Origin: Draconibacterium orientale | GTDB lineage: Bacteria; Bacteroidota; Bacteroidia; Bacteroidales; UBA12170 | Reading direction: 5' to 3' | DNA: 47,277 nucleotides | Assembly (NCBI GenBank): GCA_020718205.1 | Contig: DYSN01000017.1 | Coordinates: forward strand, 1-47,277 | Shown: piece after piece, positions 1 through 10,224 of the stretch | Numbering within the stretch: position 1 is the stretch's first letter | Layout of the letters: every line of letters begins with the position of its first letter | Position numbers and translations under genes: made by a program | Notes under the pieces: model-generated | What the model saw: only the letters and a program-made list of their open reading frames with translations | The model's database searches: none | What the model was told of the DNA's origin: nothing

Positions 1-21
1 TATATTATCTCAAGCAATTAT

Positions 22-55
22 AAATCCTTAATCCGCAGTGGGTTGGGGATTTTTT
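22..55 (+). terminator. Rho-independent terminator of a gene left of the window
   Basis: The arms AAATCCTTAATCC (22-34) and GGGTTGGGGATTT (40-52) pair along all 13 positions if G-U pairs are allowed, with a 5-nt loop, and are followed by a T run (50-55). On the plus strand this is a good intrinsic terminator, so a plus-strand gene probably ends just before the window. Several pairs are wobble, so the reverse orientation is weaker. Confidence 0.6.
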
Positions 56-580
56 GATGTCATGAAGAGTCTTATTCTATTATTTTAGAGTGCCTAAAGC
101 GCTTATTTTTTGTGGAATAATCGAAAATCATATTGACAATATGAAAGCAACAACATCGGTCCAAAAACCGGAACAAAACAGATTAAAAATTTATCACTAT
201 GATATCCGTGACAAAAAATAACAACCTTGTGAAACTTGACACTTTTTGGCAAGGAAACAACTTGCACTCATATAATAGCCTTCTACCGGCATTGGGAATT
301 TAGCTGCAAAGTTATTTCGTTTTAACTTGTTTATGAATTATTATTGCATCGTTTGTATTTCGAAAATATAATCAATATCATTCGGCAAAGGGAGATAATA
401 ATTAAGTCATAAAATTATTGAAAAAAACATATGCATAACCCTAATAAATTATTTTGATTTATAGAATTAATTATGGCCTATCAAATATGTACGTCTTCCT
501 TAAATTTCACCGCACCAAATTAAAAAATCACCGCAGGAAGCACGCTCTTCACTGTCCAACCTGTTAAATTTACCTAAAAC

Positions 581-598
581 AAACCAACCGGTCGGTTT
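581..598. promoter_or_regulatory. TetR operator palindrome
   Basis: AAACCAACC followed directly by GGTCGGTTT forms an 18-bp palindrome with one mismatched pair. The ACCGGTCGGT core resembles operators of many TetR-family repressors. It sits immediately upstream of a TAnnTTTG element, where a repressor would block RNA polymerase. Autoregulation by the adjacent TetR protein is an inference from position and symmetry. Confidence 0.75.
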
Positions 599-604
599 AT
601 GGAC

Positions 605-612
605 TATTTTTG
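605..612 (+). promoter_or_regulatory. -7 promoter element of the tetR operon
   Basis: TATTTTTG matches the Bacteroidota -7 consensus TAnnTTTG. Only four bases (CTCC) separate it from the ATG at 617, so transcription would begin at or next to the start codon. The ATG at 599 would lie upstream of this element and cannot be used if the promoter is real. No clear -33 TTG is seen; the operator fills the spacer. Confidence 0.5.
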
Positions 613-616
613 CTCC

Positions 617-1213
617 ATGAATACAAAAGAATCTATTATTACAACGGCATTTCAGCTTTTTCTGCAGGATGGCTTTAAGGAAGTTTCTGTGAACCGCATT
701 ATTGACCACTGCGGCATTTCCAAAGGGGCTTTCTACCATCACTTTCAAAGTAAAGACGATTTATACCTTCAGGTTTTAGACCGATTCTTCTTCAATTATT
801 TTAGTCAGTTTCAATTCTCATACGCTTCGGATATGAGTTTCGAAGATAAAATTAAAGACTTTGTTCTCACCTTTATCACTCCCTACGAAGAGCTCCTTCA
901 ACTCACTCAGCGCAAGGACCTTCTCCCCTATTTCCGGTTTCTTTTTCAGTCGGCCACCCTACATCCACAGATTCAATACAGAATCAACAAGCACTTCTAT
1001 AAAAAGGGTTACTACCTGGCTCAGCTGATTGAGCAGGAGCAATCGAAAAACCGATTGACCGTCGAAACCGATTCAAAAAAAATTGCACGGTATTTATTGA
1101 GTATTGTGTTAGGAATGACTATTTTAGACGGAATTTATGAAGCATCGAAAATCAAGAGCCATTTGGAAGAATCCATCGAAATTCTGCTCTTTGGCCTGGT
1201 AAAAAAACAATAA
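617..1213 (+). CDS. TetR/AcrR family transcriptional repressor
   Basis: This is a 198-residue repressor that probably controls itself and the four genes behind it. The N-terminal 50 residues form a typical TetR helix-turn-helix (ending GISKGAFYHHFQSKDDLY), followed by an all-helical ligand-binding domain with no recognisable specificity. The start at 617 is preferred over the in-frame ATG at 599, because 599 lies between the operator and the -7 element. The next gene starts 11 nt after the stop, which suggests one operon. Given the downstream enzymes, the ligand may be an aldehyde, alcohol or acyl compound; that is a guess from context. Confidence 0.9.
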   Translation: MNTKESIITTAFQLFLQDGFKEVSVNRIIDHCGISKGAFYHHFQSKDDLYLQVLDRFFFNYFSQFQFSYASDMSFEDKIKDFVLTFITPYEELLQLTQRKDLLPYFRFLFQSATLHPQIQYRINKHFYKKGYYLAQLIEQEQSKNRLTVETDSKKIARYLLSIVLGMTILDGIYEASKIKSHLEESIEILLFGLVKKQ

Positions 1214-1224
1214 AATCAACTAAG

Positions 1225-1707
1225 ATGAAAAATCTAATCACTTCGGCGGGTTTTGTAATCCTTCAGCGGGCTGCCATCTCGGTGAGCCACTTTAACAAGG
1301 ATGTTAAAAAGGAGCTGGACGCCTGGAACGAAGGTTTTAAAGTTAAACTTCAGGTGAGTAATAGCCCCTTAGCCATTGCCTGGATCAAGAAAAACGGGGC
1401 ATTGAAATCCTTACCCGCTGATACAAAGGATTTCGACCTGATTGTTCAGTTCAGAACGCCCGATACTGCTTTCAGAATCATTACCACCCTGAGCAATGTG
1501 CCGAAGGCTTTCACCCAAAACCGCATTCAGGCTTTTGGCCATATCCCCAACAGCATGATATTAATCAGAATTTTAAATACGGTTCAGGCTTATCTTTTTC
1601 CGCCTTTTCTGAGCAAAAGGGTTTTAAAGCGTGTCCCTAAATTTAGTTTTTCGCAGCATATGGGTCGGTTGAGAGTTTATACCGCCGGACTGCTTTTTAC
1701 CTGGTAA
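1225..1707 (+). CDS. SCP2-like (sterol carrier domain) protein, putative
   Basis: A 160-residue protein with no signal peptide and no obvious catalytic motif. The alternating pattern around residues 65-125 (DFDLIVQFRTPDTAFRI, then AFTQNRIQAFGHIPNSMIL) resembles SCP2-like lipid-binding domains, where the middle of the sequence forms a hydrophobic tunnel. The C-terminal 50 residues are basic and aromatic and could touch membrane. It sits between tetR and an alcohol dehydrogenase gene, so it may hold or deliver a hydrophobic substrate to the two dehydrogenases. The family call is tentative. Confidence 0.55.
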   Translation: MKNLITSAGFVILQRAAISVSHFNKDVKKELDAWNEGFKVKLQVSNSPLAIAWIKKNGALKSLPADTKDFDLIVQFRTPDTAFRIITTLSNVPKAFTQNRIQAFGHIPNSMILIRILNTVQAYLFPPFLSKRVLKRVPKFSFSQHMGRLRVYTAGLLFTW

Positions 1708-1740
1708 AATAGTTTTTATGAATCTAAAAATGAACATGAT

Positions 1741-2937
1741 ATGAGATACATTCCAGAATATTTTGAATTTCAAAACCCCACCAAAATTATTGCCGGCAAT
1801 CAGGCTTTAAGCTCCCTTCCATCGGAAGTTCAAAAACTTGGGGTTCAAAAGCCTTTGGTGATTACGGATCAGGGAATTGTGAAATTCGGGTTGCTCGACA
1901 AGGTAAAATCTGCCTTAGGGAACTCCAAATCGCTGCTCGATCTGGTTTTCGATAAAGTACCCCCCGATAGCAGCATCGATATTGTGAATGAGGCCACCCG
2001 ATTGTACAAATCAAATGGCTGCGATGGAATTATTGCCATAGGCGGAGGAAGCGTGATCGATACGGCCAAAGGGATCAATATTATGATTTCGGAAGGTACA
2101 GACAATCTGTTGAATCTGAGAGGGCACGACAGACTAACCAAACCCCATAAACCTTTGATAGTGATTCCAACCACCAGCGGAACGGGCTCGGAAGTGACTT
2201 TGGTGGCCGTGGTGGCCAATCCCCAAACTCATGAAAAGATGCTGTTTACCTCGCCATTTCTTCAGCCTGCACTAACAGTGCTCGATCCGGAAATGACGGT
2301 GTCGCTCCCGGCACATTTGACCGCCGCTACGGCCATGGATGCCTTTACCCACGCGCTCGAAGCTTTTTCTTGTCTTCAAAAAAACCCCTTCAGCGATAGT
2401 TATGCTCAGGTGGCCATTGAACTCGTTGCCGAAAATATTCTGAAAGCCGTGAAAAACGGCCAAGACAAAGAAGCCCGCTATCGACTGGCTTTGGCCGGCA
2501 CTGCAGCTGGAGTTGCTTTTTCCAACTCCATGGTGGGTGCGGTTCATGGAATCGGGCATACGGTAGGAGCCATTTCGCATGTGCATCATGGCATGGCTAT
2601 GGCCATTCTGCTGCCCCATGTGATGAAATACAACATCGATCAAATGGCCGACCGATACGCTCCCGTTTGGAACTGGATTTTCCCCGAAGCCGATGGCAGC
2701 CACAATGAAACCAATGAACAAAAAACCCTGAAGGTGATTCAATGGATTCATGAGCTCAATTTAAAGCTCCATCAACTCACCGGAATGCCCAACGATTTGG
2801 AGAAAGCGGGGGTAAAAAGAGAACAATTGCACGAAATTGCCCATCAATCGCTCAACGATGGCGCCATGATAGCCAACCCCAAAGAAATTGACGAAAACGA
2901 TGCCTTTAATATTTTGAACGACGCCTTTAAAATCTAA
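1741..2937 (+). CDS. Iron-containing (type III) alcohol dehydrogenase
   Basis: A 398-residue NAD(P)-dependent dehydrogenase that interconverts an alcohol and an aldehyde in the cytoplasm. It shows the Fe-ADH layout: an N-terminal Rossmann-like domain with GGGSVIDTAKG near residue 100, the TTSGTGSEVT segment near 145, then the helical metal domain with MDAFTHALEAF and AVHGIGHTVGAISHVHHG, which supply the Asp and three His iron ligands. Length is normal for the family. The aldehyde dehydrogenase gene begins 5 nt downstream, so the pair probably takes an alcohol through to its acid (or the reverse). The chain length of the substrate cannot be read from the sequence. Confidence 0.93.
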   Translation: MRYIPEYFEFQNPTKIIAGNQALSSLPSEVQKLGVQKPLVITDQGIVKFGLLDKVKSALGNSKSLLDLVFDKVPPDSSIDIVNEATRLYKSNGCDGIIAIGGGSVIDTAKGINIMISEGTDNLLNLRGHDRLTKPHKPLIVIPTTSGTGSEVTLVAVVANPQTHEKMLFTSPFLQPALTVLDPEMTVSLPAHLTAATAMDAFTHALEAFSCLQKNPFSDSYAQVAIELVAENILKAVKNGQDKEARYRLALAGTAAGVAFSNSMVGAVHGIGHTVGAISHVHHGMAMAILLPHVMKYNIDQMADRYAPVWNWIFPEADGSHNETNEQKTLKVIQWIHELNLKLHQLTGMPNDLEKAGVKREQLHEIAHQSLNDGAMIANPKEIDENDAFNILNDAFKI

Positions 2938-2942
2938 ACAAC

Positions 2943-4313
2943 ATGAATCAATACAGCGAAATCCTTGAAAAACAACAGCGTTTTTTCAATTCCAATGCCA
3001 CCAAAGACATTCAATTCCGCAAAAATCAGCTCAAGCTTTTCCTGAGCATCCTTCAGAAAAACGAAGCCCGTTTGGACGAAGCCATTTATAAGGATTTTAA
3101 AAAATCGGCATTCGAGAATTTTGCCACCGAGTTAAGTCTGCTTTATGGTGAGCTGAAACATTCCATTAAAAAAGTAGCCTATTGGAGCGAGAAAAAATAT
3201 GTTGGAACCAATTTGGCCAATCTCCCCGGTAGCAGCTATATTATTCCGGAACCCCTTGGCAATACGCTGATTATTGGCGCCTGGAACTATCCTTATCTGC
3301 TGAGCCTTCATCCTGCTATTTCGGCTTTGGCGGCGGGAAACACCGTAATCGTGAAACCCAGCGAGCTGGCCATGAATACCGGCAAACTGATGGCCGAACT
3401 CATCAACAGCCATTTTGCCACCGAATATTTTCATGTGATTGATGGCGGTGTTGAGGAAACCACTGAACTGCTCAAACTCAAATTTGATAAAATCTTCTAT
3501 ACCGGAAGCTCCAATGTGGGTAAAATCATTATGAAAGCAGCCGCAGAACATCTAACTCCGGTGGTTCTGGAATTGGGTGGAAAAAGTCCGGCTATTGTTA
3601 CCCAGAATGCTGATATTAAAATGACGGCCAAAAGACTGGTTTGGGGGAAATTCCTGAATGGAGGTCAAACCTGTGTGGCTCCCGATTATATTTTAGCGGA
3701 GAAATCGATTAAAAGTCAGTTGGTTGACGAGATTAAAAAGCAAATAGAGAAAATTCATGGCAACGACCCCCAAAAGAGCGAAGCCTTCGTCCGCATTATC
3801 AATCCCCGTCATTTTCAGCGTTTAACTGCATTGATGGATCCTGCCAAAATTCTTTTTGGCGGCAAAACCGATGCCACCGATTTATACATTTCCCCTACCC
3901 TCATGCATCAGGTTGACTGGAACGATGCGGTGATGAAAGAAGAGATATTTGGCCCTATTTTACCCATTCTCACCTGGGAGAATTTAGATGAGGCCATTGC
4001 TCAAATAAAAGCGCAACCCAAACCCTTAGCACTCTATTTATTCACAAGCAGCAAAAAAATCCGCGATAGGGTGTTTTCGGAAGTATCGTTTGGTGGTGGT
4101 GCTCTCAACGAGACCATCATGCATTTGGCCAACCCCAATTTGCCCTTTGGCGGTGTTGGAAATTCAGGCACCGGAAACTACCACGGAGAATATGGTTTTG
4201 CCGCTTTCAGCCACCAAAAGAGCATTATCGAAAAGCCAAACTGGTTTGAACCTTTTGTGAAATATGCTCCCTATAATAAATTCAAGCTCAGTATTTTGAA
4301 GAAACTCTTGTAA
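2943..4313 (+). CDS. Aldehyde dehydrogenase, class 3 (ALDH3-like)
   Basis: A 456-residue NAD(P)-dependent aldehyde dehydrogenase, oxidising aldehydes to acids. The short length (class 3 enzymes lack the N-terminal extension) and the segments FYTGSSNVG (185-193, cofactor site), LELGGKSP with the general base Glu210, and GGQTCVAP with the nucleophile Cys244 identify the class. ALDH3 enzymes often use medium- and long-chain fatty aldehydes, which fits a fatty alcohol to fatty acid route with the preceding ADH. It starts 5 nt after that gene. The C-terminal 25 residues are basic and hydrophobic, as in membrane-associated members, but no clear transmembrane helix is present. Confidence 0.93.
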   Translation: MNQYSEILEKQQRFFNSNATKDIQFRKNQLKLFLSILQKNEARLDEAIYKDFKKSAFENFATELSLLYGELKHSIKKVAYWSEKKYVGTNLANLPGSSYIIPEPLGNTLIIGAWNYPYLLSLHPAISALAAGNTVIVKPSELAMNTGKLMAELINSHFATEYFHVIDGGVEETTELLKLKFDKIFYTGSSNVGKIIMKAAAEHLTPVVLELGGKSPAIVTQNADIKMTAKRLVWGKFLNGGQTCVAPDYILAEKSIKSQLVDEIKKQIEKIHGNDPQKSEAFVRIINPRHFQRLTALMDPAKILFGGKTDATDLYISPTLMHQVDWNDAVMKEEIFGPILPILTWENLDEAIAQIKAQPKPLALYLFTSSKKIRDRVFSEVSFGGGALNETIMHLANPNLPFGGVGNSGTGNYHGEYGFAAFSHQKSIIEKPNWFEPFVKYAPYNKFKLSILKKLL

Positions 4314-4357
4314 TACAAATGCATCCATTTTACCAACCAAAAAATAGCACAAAAAAT

Positions 4358-4996
4358 ATGAAAGTTAAAGCAAGAGATTATAGCAGAACCGAAGAATTCT
4401 GGAATGTATTGACCCATGGTCTGGGGCTTATTTTAAGTATTCCAGCCTTAGTGTTGCTCATTGTTTTTGCCAGCCTGAACGAAACAGTTTGGCATATAGT
4501 GAGTTATAGCATTTATGGCTCCACCCTGGTGATGCTGTATCTGGCATCCACCCTATTTCATGCCTCACGCAAAAAGGAAATTCGTCTCAGGCTCAATGTT
4601 TTCGATCATGTGAGTATTTTTTTCCTGATTGCAGGCACTTACACCCCCTTTGTTTTGGTTACTTTGCGCGGGCCCTGGGGCTGGTCGATATTTGGGGTTA
4701 TCTGGGGTCTTGCCATTGCTGGTGCTATTCTGAAACTGTTTTTCACGGGCCGCTACAACAAAATCTCCACCTTGATTTATGTGCTCATGGGATGGCTCAT
4801 TGTGATCGCAGTGAAACCGCTCATTCAGAATCTGTCGGCAGATGGGCTTTTTTGGCTTACCCTGGGCGGAATCAGCTATAGTATTGGCGCGGTGTTTTAT
4901 TTACTGAACCGGCTGCCCTATAACCACGCCATATTTCATGTATTTGTGCTTTTGGGAAGTATTGCCCACTTTATCTCCGTCTTTTTCTATATATAA
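4358..4996 (+). CDS. Hemolysin III / PAQR family membrane protein
   Basis: A 212-residue integral membrane protein with seven predicted hydrophobic helices. It carries the family signatures: STLFHAS at the end of helix 2, FDHVSIFFLIAGTYTPF in helix 3, and NHAIFHVFVLLGSIAHF near the C-terminus. The conserved His and Asp residues in these segments bind zinc in the related adiponectin receptors. The ATG at 4358 (MKVKARDY) is preferred to the one at 4319 because the extra 13 residues are not typical of the family. Bacterial members have been linked to membrane lipid homeostasis; a role in lipid handling with the upstream genes is inferred. Confidence 0.85.
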   Translation: MKVKARDYSRTEEFWNVLTHGLGLILSIPALVLLIVFASLNETVWHIVSYSIYGSTLVMLYLASTLFHASRKKEIRLRLNVFDHVSIFFLIAGTYTPFVLVTLRGPWGWSIFGVIWGLAIAGAILKLFFTGRYNKISTLIYVLMGWLIVIAVKPLIQNLSADGLFWLTLGGISYSIGAVFYLLNRLPYNHAIFHVFVLLGSIAHFISVFFYI

Positions 4997-5013
4997 ATAT
5001 ACTGATAATCAGG

Positions 5014-5988
5014 CTATTTATCACGACTGATGGAATAATCTACCAAATCGATCAGGGCTTTTTTATAGACAGAATCGGGGAAATTTTTCAATAAATCAAG
5101 CGACTCGTCAAGCAGCCGTTTCATTTGCTCTGCCGCGTAATCAATTCCCCCACTTAGGTGCACCAGATTGATGATTTGGTTCACCTTTTCGGGATTGGTG
5201 CTGTGGTTTTTAATGATTGTGATCACTTTTCGTTTTTCAATCCATCTCATATTCCTAAGCATATAAATAACCGGAAGCGTGAGCTTTTGCTCTTTTAAAT
5301 CGATGCCCATAGGCTTGCCAATATCCCCCGCTTTTTTAAAATCGAGCAAATCGTCTTTTATCTGAAAGGCGAGCCCTACTTTTTCGCCAAACAAGCGCAT
5401 ATTCTCCACAGCTTCCTTAGAAGCACCGGCCGAAGCCGCGCCAACGGCACAACAGCTGGCAATGAGCGACGCTGTTTTCTTGCGGATAATCTCGAAATAG
5501 ATTTCTTCGGTAATATCGAGGCGGCGGGCTTTCTCAATTTGCAGGAGCTCCCCTTCGCTCATTTCGCGGGTGGCTTCCGAAACAATTTCGAGCAACTCAT
5601 AATCCTTGTGCTTCATGCTGAGAAGCAAACCTTTGGAAAGGAGAAAATCGCCAGCCAACACAGCAATCTTATTCTTCCACAGGGCATTGAGCGAAAAAAA
5701 ACCACGACGTTCGTTGGAGTCGTCCACCACATCGTCGTGAACCAAAGTAGCCGTGTGCAAAAGCTCTATGAGCGATGCAGCCCGATAAGTGGCCGGTTGA
5801 ATTCCCCCGCTTATTTGAGCCGAAAGCATAACAAACATGGGTCTGATTTGCTTTCCTTTTTGCTGATGAAGATATTTTAAAATGATATCGAGCAAAGCCA
5901 CATCAGAATTCAGGGCGCTTTTGAACACTTGATCGAACTCCGAAAATTCTGATTTTAAGAGATTCTTGATTTCCTTGGTGATTGACAT
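5014..5988 (-). CDS. ispB: Trans-polyprenyl diphosphate synthase (octaprenyl-type)
   Basis: A 324-residue enzyme that condenses isopentenyl diphosphate with an allylic diphosphate to build the side chain of menaquinone or a similar quinone. Both aspartate-rich motifs are present: HDDVVDD at 84-90 (first DDxxD) and DDLLD at 212-216, with the GKQIRP segment at 45-50. Length and motif spacing fit long-chain trans synthases of the IspB/HepT type; product length cannot be deduced. It converges with the hemolysin III gene (17-nt gap) and diverges from pyrG. Its -7 element lies only 4 nt before the ATG. Confidence 0.88.
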   Translation of the reverse strand: MSITKEIKNLLKSEFSEFDQVFKSALNSDVALLDIILKYLHQQKGKQIRPMFVMLSAQISGGIQPATYRAASLIELLHTATLVHDDVVDDSNERRGFFSLNALWKNKIAVLAGDFLLSKGLLLSMKHKDYELLEIVSEATREMSEGELLQIEKARRLDITEEIYFEIIRKKTASLIASCCAVGAASAGASKEAVENMRLFGEKVGLAFQIKDDLLDFKKAGDIGKPMGIDLKEQKLTLPVIYMLRNMRWIEKRKVITIIKNHSTNPEKVNQIINLVHLSGGIDYAAEQMKRLLDESLDLLKNFPDSVYKKALIDLVDYSISRDK

Positions 5989-5992
5989 GGCG

Positions 5993-6000
5993 CAAAATTA
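5993..6000 (-). promoter_or_regulatory. -7 promoter element of ispB
   Basis: On the minus strand this reads TAATTTTG, then CGCC, then the ATG of the polyprenyl synthase. The spacing places the expected transcription start on or beside the start codon, suggesting a leaderless mRNA. No convincing -33 element is visible. Confidence 0.5.
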
Positions 6001-6135
6001 TACATTTTTCGGAGTTGGAATTTCTCCCTTTGGTTTTAGCAACAATTATTGATAACTTTTTAAAAGATTTAAGCAGAGTTTTTCAAAAGTCCGGCTTTTT
6101 ATTTGTTTCTTTGTACACTTATTTATAATCTATAA

Positions 6136-7749
<1,614 letters not shown>

Positions 7750-7763
7750 AAAATTCTATTTTC

Positions 7764-7798
7764 AAAAAAGCCAGGCTCTGCAAAGACCTTGCTTTTTT
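7764..7798 (+). terminator. Terminator of pyrG
   Basis: AAAAAAGCCAGG (7764-7775) and CCTTGCTTTTTT (7787-7798) pair along 12 positions with one mismatch around an 11-nt loop, ending in a T6 run. It follows the pyrG stop by 14 nt. Confidence 0.8.
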
Positions 7799-7891
7799 GG
7801 TTAAATACCTGTTAATTCGATTCTGGCATTTCGTTTTTCTGTTGTTTTAGGCTCTGAATCCATCTTAATAATCTTTTTCAACAACCATCCT

Positions 7892-8572
7892 ATGAGAAAC
7901 ATTTTTACAGCCTTATTGTTTTCCCTTGTTCTCTTCACTCAGGCTCAAAACTTCAGCTTTCAACCCAACGACTCGTTGGTTAAAACCATTTCATTGGACG
8001 ATTTTTCTGACCTCACCATTGATATCATTCGAAATGAAGCCATTGATACGCTGCATCTTGAGTATGAACTCCTGGAAAATTCATTGCCAACTAACTGGTC
8101 TGTTGCCTATTGCGATAATCATGGCTGCTGGGGTTCACTTCCCGAAAACGGAGAAATGTCGCCCCTATACGACGATATCAACAGTTATATCAGAATTACC
8201 ATCAATCCCATGGGAGTTGCAGGTGCGGGAGTGGTGAAATACTATATTTACGAAACCGGACTTTATGAGCAGGGAGATATAATGACTTATGTCATGAATA
8301 CGCCCAATTGGGTTGGCATAGAAGAATTGGATGGTTCCGATGTTAAAATTCTAAATAATCCGTTTGGGGAGCAATTATCAATTACCACCTTTCAAAAGCT
8401 AAAATCATTGCAAATCATCGATTTAACAGGAAAAACAATCATTTCCATGGGTGAGATACCCGAAGGAAGCATTGAATTGGATACGCAAAGATTGAGTAGC
8501 GGACTTTACTTCATCAAAACCAGGAACAAATCGGGCAGTTATTCAATAAAGAAAATCATCAAGGGGCTATAG
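7892..8572 (+). CDS. Secreted protein with type IX secretion sorting domain
   Basis: A 226-residue protein of unknown function. Residues 1-18 (MRNIFTALLFSLVLFTQA) are a Sec signal peptide. The last 75 residues have the form of a type A T9SS C-terminal domain: short beta strands, LKSLQIIDLTGKTI, LSSGLYFIKT, and a final basic KKIIKGL. Proteins with this domain cross the outer membrane and are usually cleaved and anchored at the surface or released. The middle (20-145) looks like a beta-sandwich but matches nothing I recognise; the CDNHGCW segment could form a disulfide. It is convergent with guaA, with 5 nt between the stops. Confidence 0.85.
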   Translation: MRNIFTALLFSLVLFTQAQNFSFQPNDSLVKTISLDDFSDLTIDIIRNEAIDTLHLEYELLENSLPTNWSVAYCDNHGCWGSLPENGEMSPLYDDINSYIRITINPMGVAGAGVVKYYIYETGLYEQGDIMTYVMNTPNWVGIEELDGSDVKILNNPFGEQLSITTFQKLKSLQIIDLTGKTIISMGEIPEGSIELDTQRLSSGLYFIKTRNKSGSYSIKKIIKGL

Positions 8573-8577
8573 AAATA

Positions 8578-10107
8578 CTATTCCCATTCAATGGTTGCGG
8601 GTGGTTTTGAACTAATATCGTAAACCACGCGATTTACCCCCTTCACTTTATTGATGATTTCGTTCGAAATTTTAGCTAAGAATTCATAAGGAAGATGCGA
8701 CCAGTCGGCGGTCATGCCATCGGTGGAACCGACTGCTCTTAGAGCCACCACATTTTCGTAGGTTCTTTCGTCGCCCATAACGCCCACCGATTGAATGGGC
8801 GTGAGAATGGCTCCGGCCTGCCAAACCTTGTCGTACAAGTCGTGGCTTTTCAATCCCTGAATAAAAATATAATCTACATCCTGAAGAATGGAGACTTTTT
8901 CGGGGGTAATATCGCCTAAGATTCTGATTCCCAGACCAGGGCCAGGAAATGGATGACGCTGCAAGAGCTCAGTTTTCATGTCCATGGCGCGACCAACCCG
9001 TCGCACTTCATCCTTAAAAAGGGTTTTTAGGGGTTCTACGATTTTGAGTTTCATATAATCGGGAAGCCCGCCCACATTGTGGTGCGATTTGATGGTTGCC
9101 GAAGGGCCATTCACACTCACCGACTCTATGACATCGGGATAAATAGTCCCCTGAGCCAACCAAACCACATCCTGAATCTTGTGTGCTTCGTCGTCGAAAA
9201 CATCGATAAAGGTTTTGCCAATGGCTTTACGTTTGCCTTCGGGATCGGTGATGCCTTTTAACGCATCATAAAATTTTTGTGAGGCGTCTACTCCCTTCAC
9301 ATTCAGACCCATATCTTTATAGGAAGCCAAAACTTCGCCAAATTCATTTTTTCTCAATAAACCATTGTCCACAAAAATGCAATGGAGATTTTTGCCAATG
9401 GCCTTATGGAGCAGCAGTGCCGCTACACTCGAATCCACGCCGCCCGAAAGCCCCAGAACCACTTTATCGTTGCCAAGGGTTTGTTGCAATTCGGCCACTG
9501 TGGTATCCACAAAAGAATCGGGAGTCCGGCTTTGCGACAGGCCACAGATATTTACAATGAAGTTTTCGAGAAGTTTGATTCCCTCCACCGAGTGATATAC
9601 TTCGGGATGAAACTGAATGCCATAGGTTTTCTCGCCTTTTATATGAAAACCCCCAACCTGCACATCGTGTGTGGAAGCTATAATTTCGAATCCATCGGGC
9701 AGATTGGAAATGGTATCGCCATGCGACATCCAAACCTGGCTTCCCATGGTCATGCCCGTTACCAGCTCGTTTGAACTGTCGAGATACGACAAGTTGGCGC
9801 GGCCATACTCCCTGATTTTCGACGGCATCACATTTCCACCATTCGACTGAGCCAGTAGCTGAGCACCATAGCAAACGCCCAACAGGGGAAATATATTTCT
9901 GATTGGAGCCAAATCCGGGTTTGGAGCTTGTTCATCGCGCACCGAAAAAGGGCTGCCCGATAGAATTACACCTTTGACCTGAGATCCCAACTCAGGTATT
10001 TTATTGAAGGGATGAATCTCGCAATAAACATTTAACTCTCTGATTCTTCGGGCTATAAGTTGGGTATACTGAGAACCAAAATCTAGTATTAATATCATTT
10101 CTTCCAT
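8578..10107 (-). CDS. guaA: GMP synthase (glutamine-hydrolysing)
   Basis: A 509-residue enzyme that converts XMP to GMP with ATP and glutamine. The N-terminal glutaminase domain has Cys79 (GVCYGAQ) and the His167/Glu169 pair in GIQFHPEVY. The central ATP pyrophosphatase domain has the PP-loop SGGVDSS (221-227), and the C-terminal dimerisation domain ends with the usual KPPATIEWE. The ATG at 10107 is 5 nt from a TAnnTTTG element, so an alternative start is the Met at codon 4. It is convergent with the T9SS protein gene and has no obvious terminator hairpin of its own. Confidence 0.98.
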   Translation of the reverse strand: MEEMILILDFGSQYTQLIARRIRELNVYCEIHPFNKIPELGSQVKGVILSGSPFSVRDEQAPNPDLAPIRNIFPLLGVCYGAQLLAQSNGGNVMPSKIREYGRANLSYLDSSNELVTGMTMGSQVWMSHGDTISNLPDGFEIIASTHDVQVGGFHIKGEKTYGIQFHPEVYHSVEGIKLLENFIVNICGLSQSRTPDSFVDTTVAELQQTLGNDKVVLGLSGGVDSSVAALLLHKAIGKNLHCIFVDNGLLRKNEFGEVLASYKDMGLNVKGVDASQKFYDALKGITDPEGKRKAIGKTFIDVFDDEAHKIQDVVWLAQGTIYPDVIESVSVNGPSATIKSHHNVGGLPDYMKLKIVEPLKTLFKDEVRRVGRAMDMKTELLQRHPFPGPGLGIRILGDITPEKVSILQDVDYIFIQGLKSHDLYDKVWQAGAILTPIQSVGVMGDERTYENVVALRAVGSTDGMTADWSHLPYEFLAKISNEIINKVKGVNRVVYDISSKPPATIEWE

Positions 10108-10112
10108 GGGCG

Positions 10113-10120
10113 CAAAAATA
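10113..10120 (-). promoter_or_regulatory. -7 promoter element of guaA
   Basis: The minus strand reads TATTTTTG followed by five bases and the guaA ATG at 10107. As with ispB and tetR, the transcript would start at or next to the start codon. Confidence 0.5.
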
Positions 10121-10160
10121 GAAAATGTAATTTAATATGTTTTCCTTTTTCTGTGGATTC

Positions 10161-10204
10161 TAAAAATAAAAAGCCGCAGACTCTTTTTAAAAAATCTGCG
10201 GCTT
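10161..10204 (-). terminator. Terminator of the S9 peptidase gene
   Basis: The perfect 10-bp inverted repeat AAGCCGCAGA (10171-10180) / TCTGCGGCTT (10195-10204) is followed on the minus strand by TTTTTATTTTTA. It begins about 20 nt after the peptidase stop codon. Confidence 0.9.
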
Positions 10205-10224
10205 CGGCATTCGTATAAATCTGA

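Larger units (their letters stand above)
1..598. other. Intergenic region, no gene seen
   Basis: This AT-rich stretch holds no convincing ORF on either strand. It contains a terminator hairpin near its left edge (22-55), a possible minus-strand -7 element (TAACTTTG, complement of 307-314) that would fire leftward, and the tetR operator at its right end (581-598). The 82-codon minus-strand ORF over 500-748 lies across the operator and the tetR 5' end and resembles no known protein. Confidence 0.6.

Noticed and set aside
307-314. Minus-strand TAACTTTG promoter firing out of the window
   Set aside because: It matches the -7 consensus, but there is no -33 element and no gene is visible within 300 nt to its left.
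500-748. 82-codon minus-strand ORF across the tetR promoter
   Set aside because: It overlaps the operator and the tetR 5' coding sequence and looks like no known protein.
2272-2751. 159-codon minus-strand ORF inside the alcohol dehydrogenase gene
   Set aside because: It is a mirror frame of a strongly conserved gene and shows no motif of its own.
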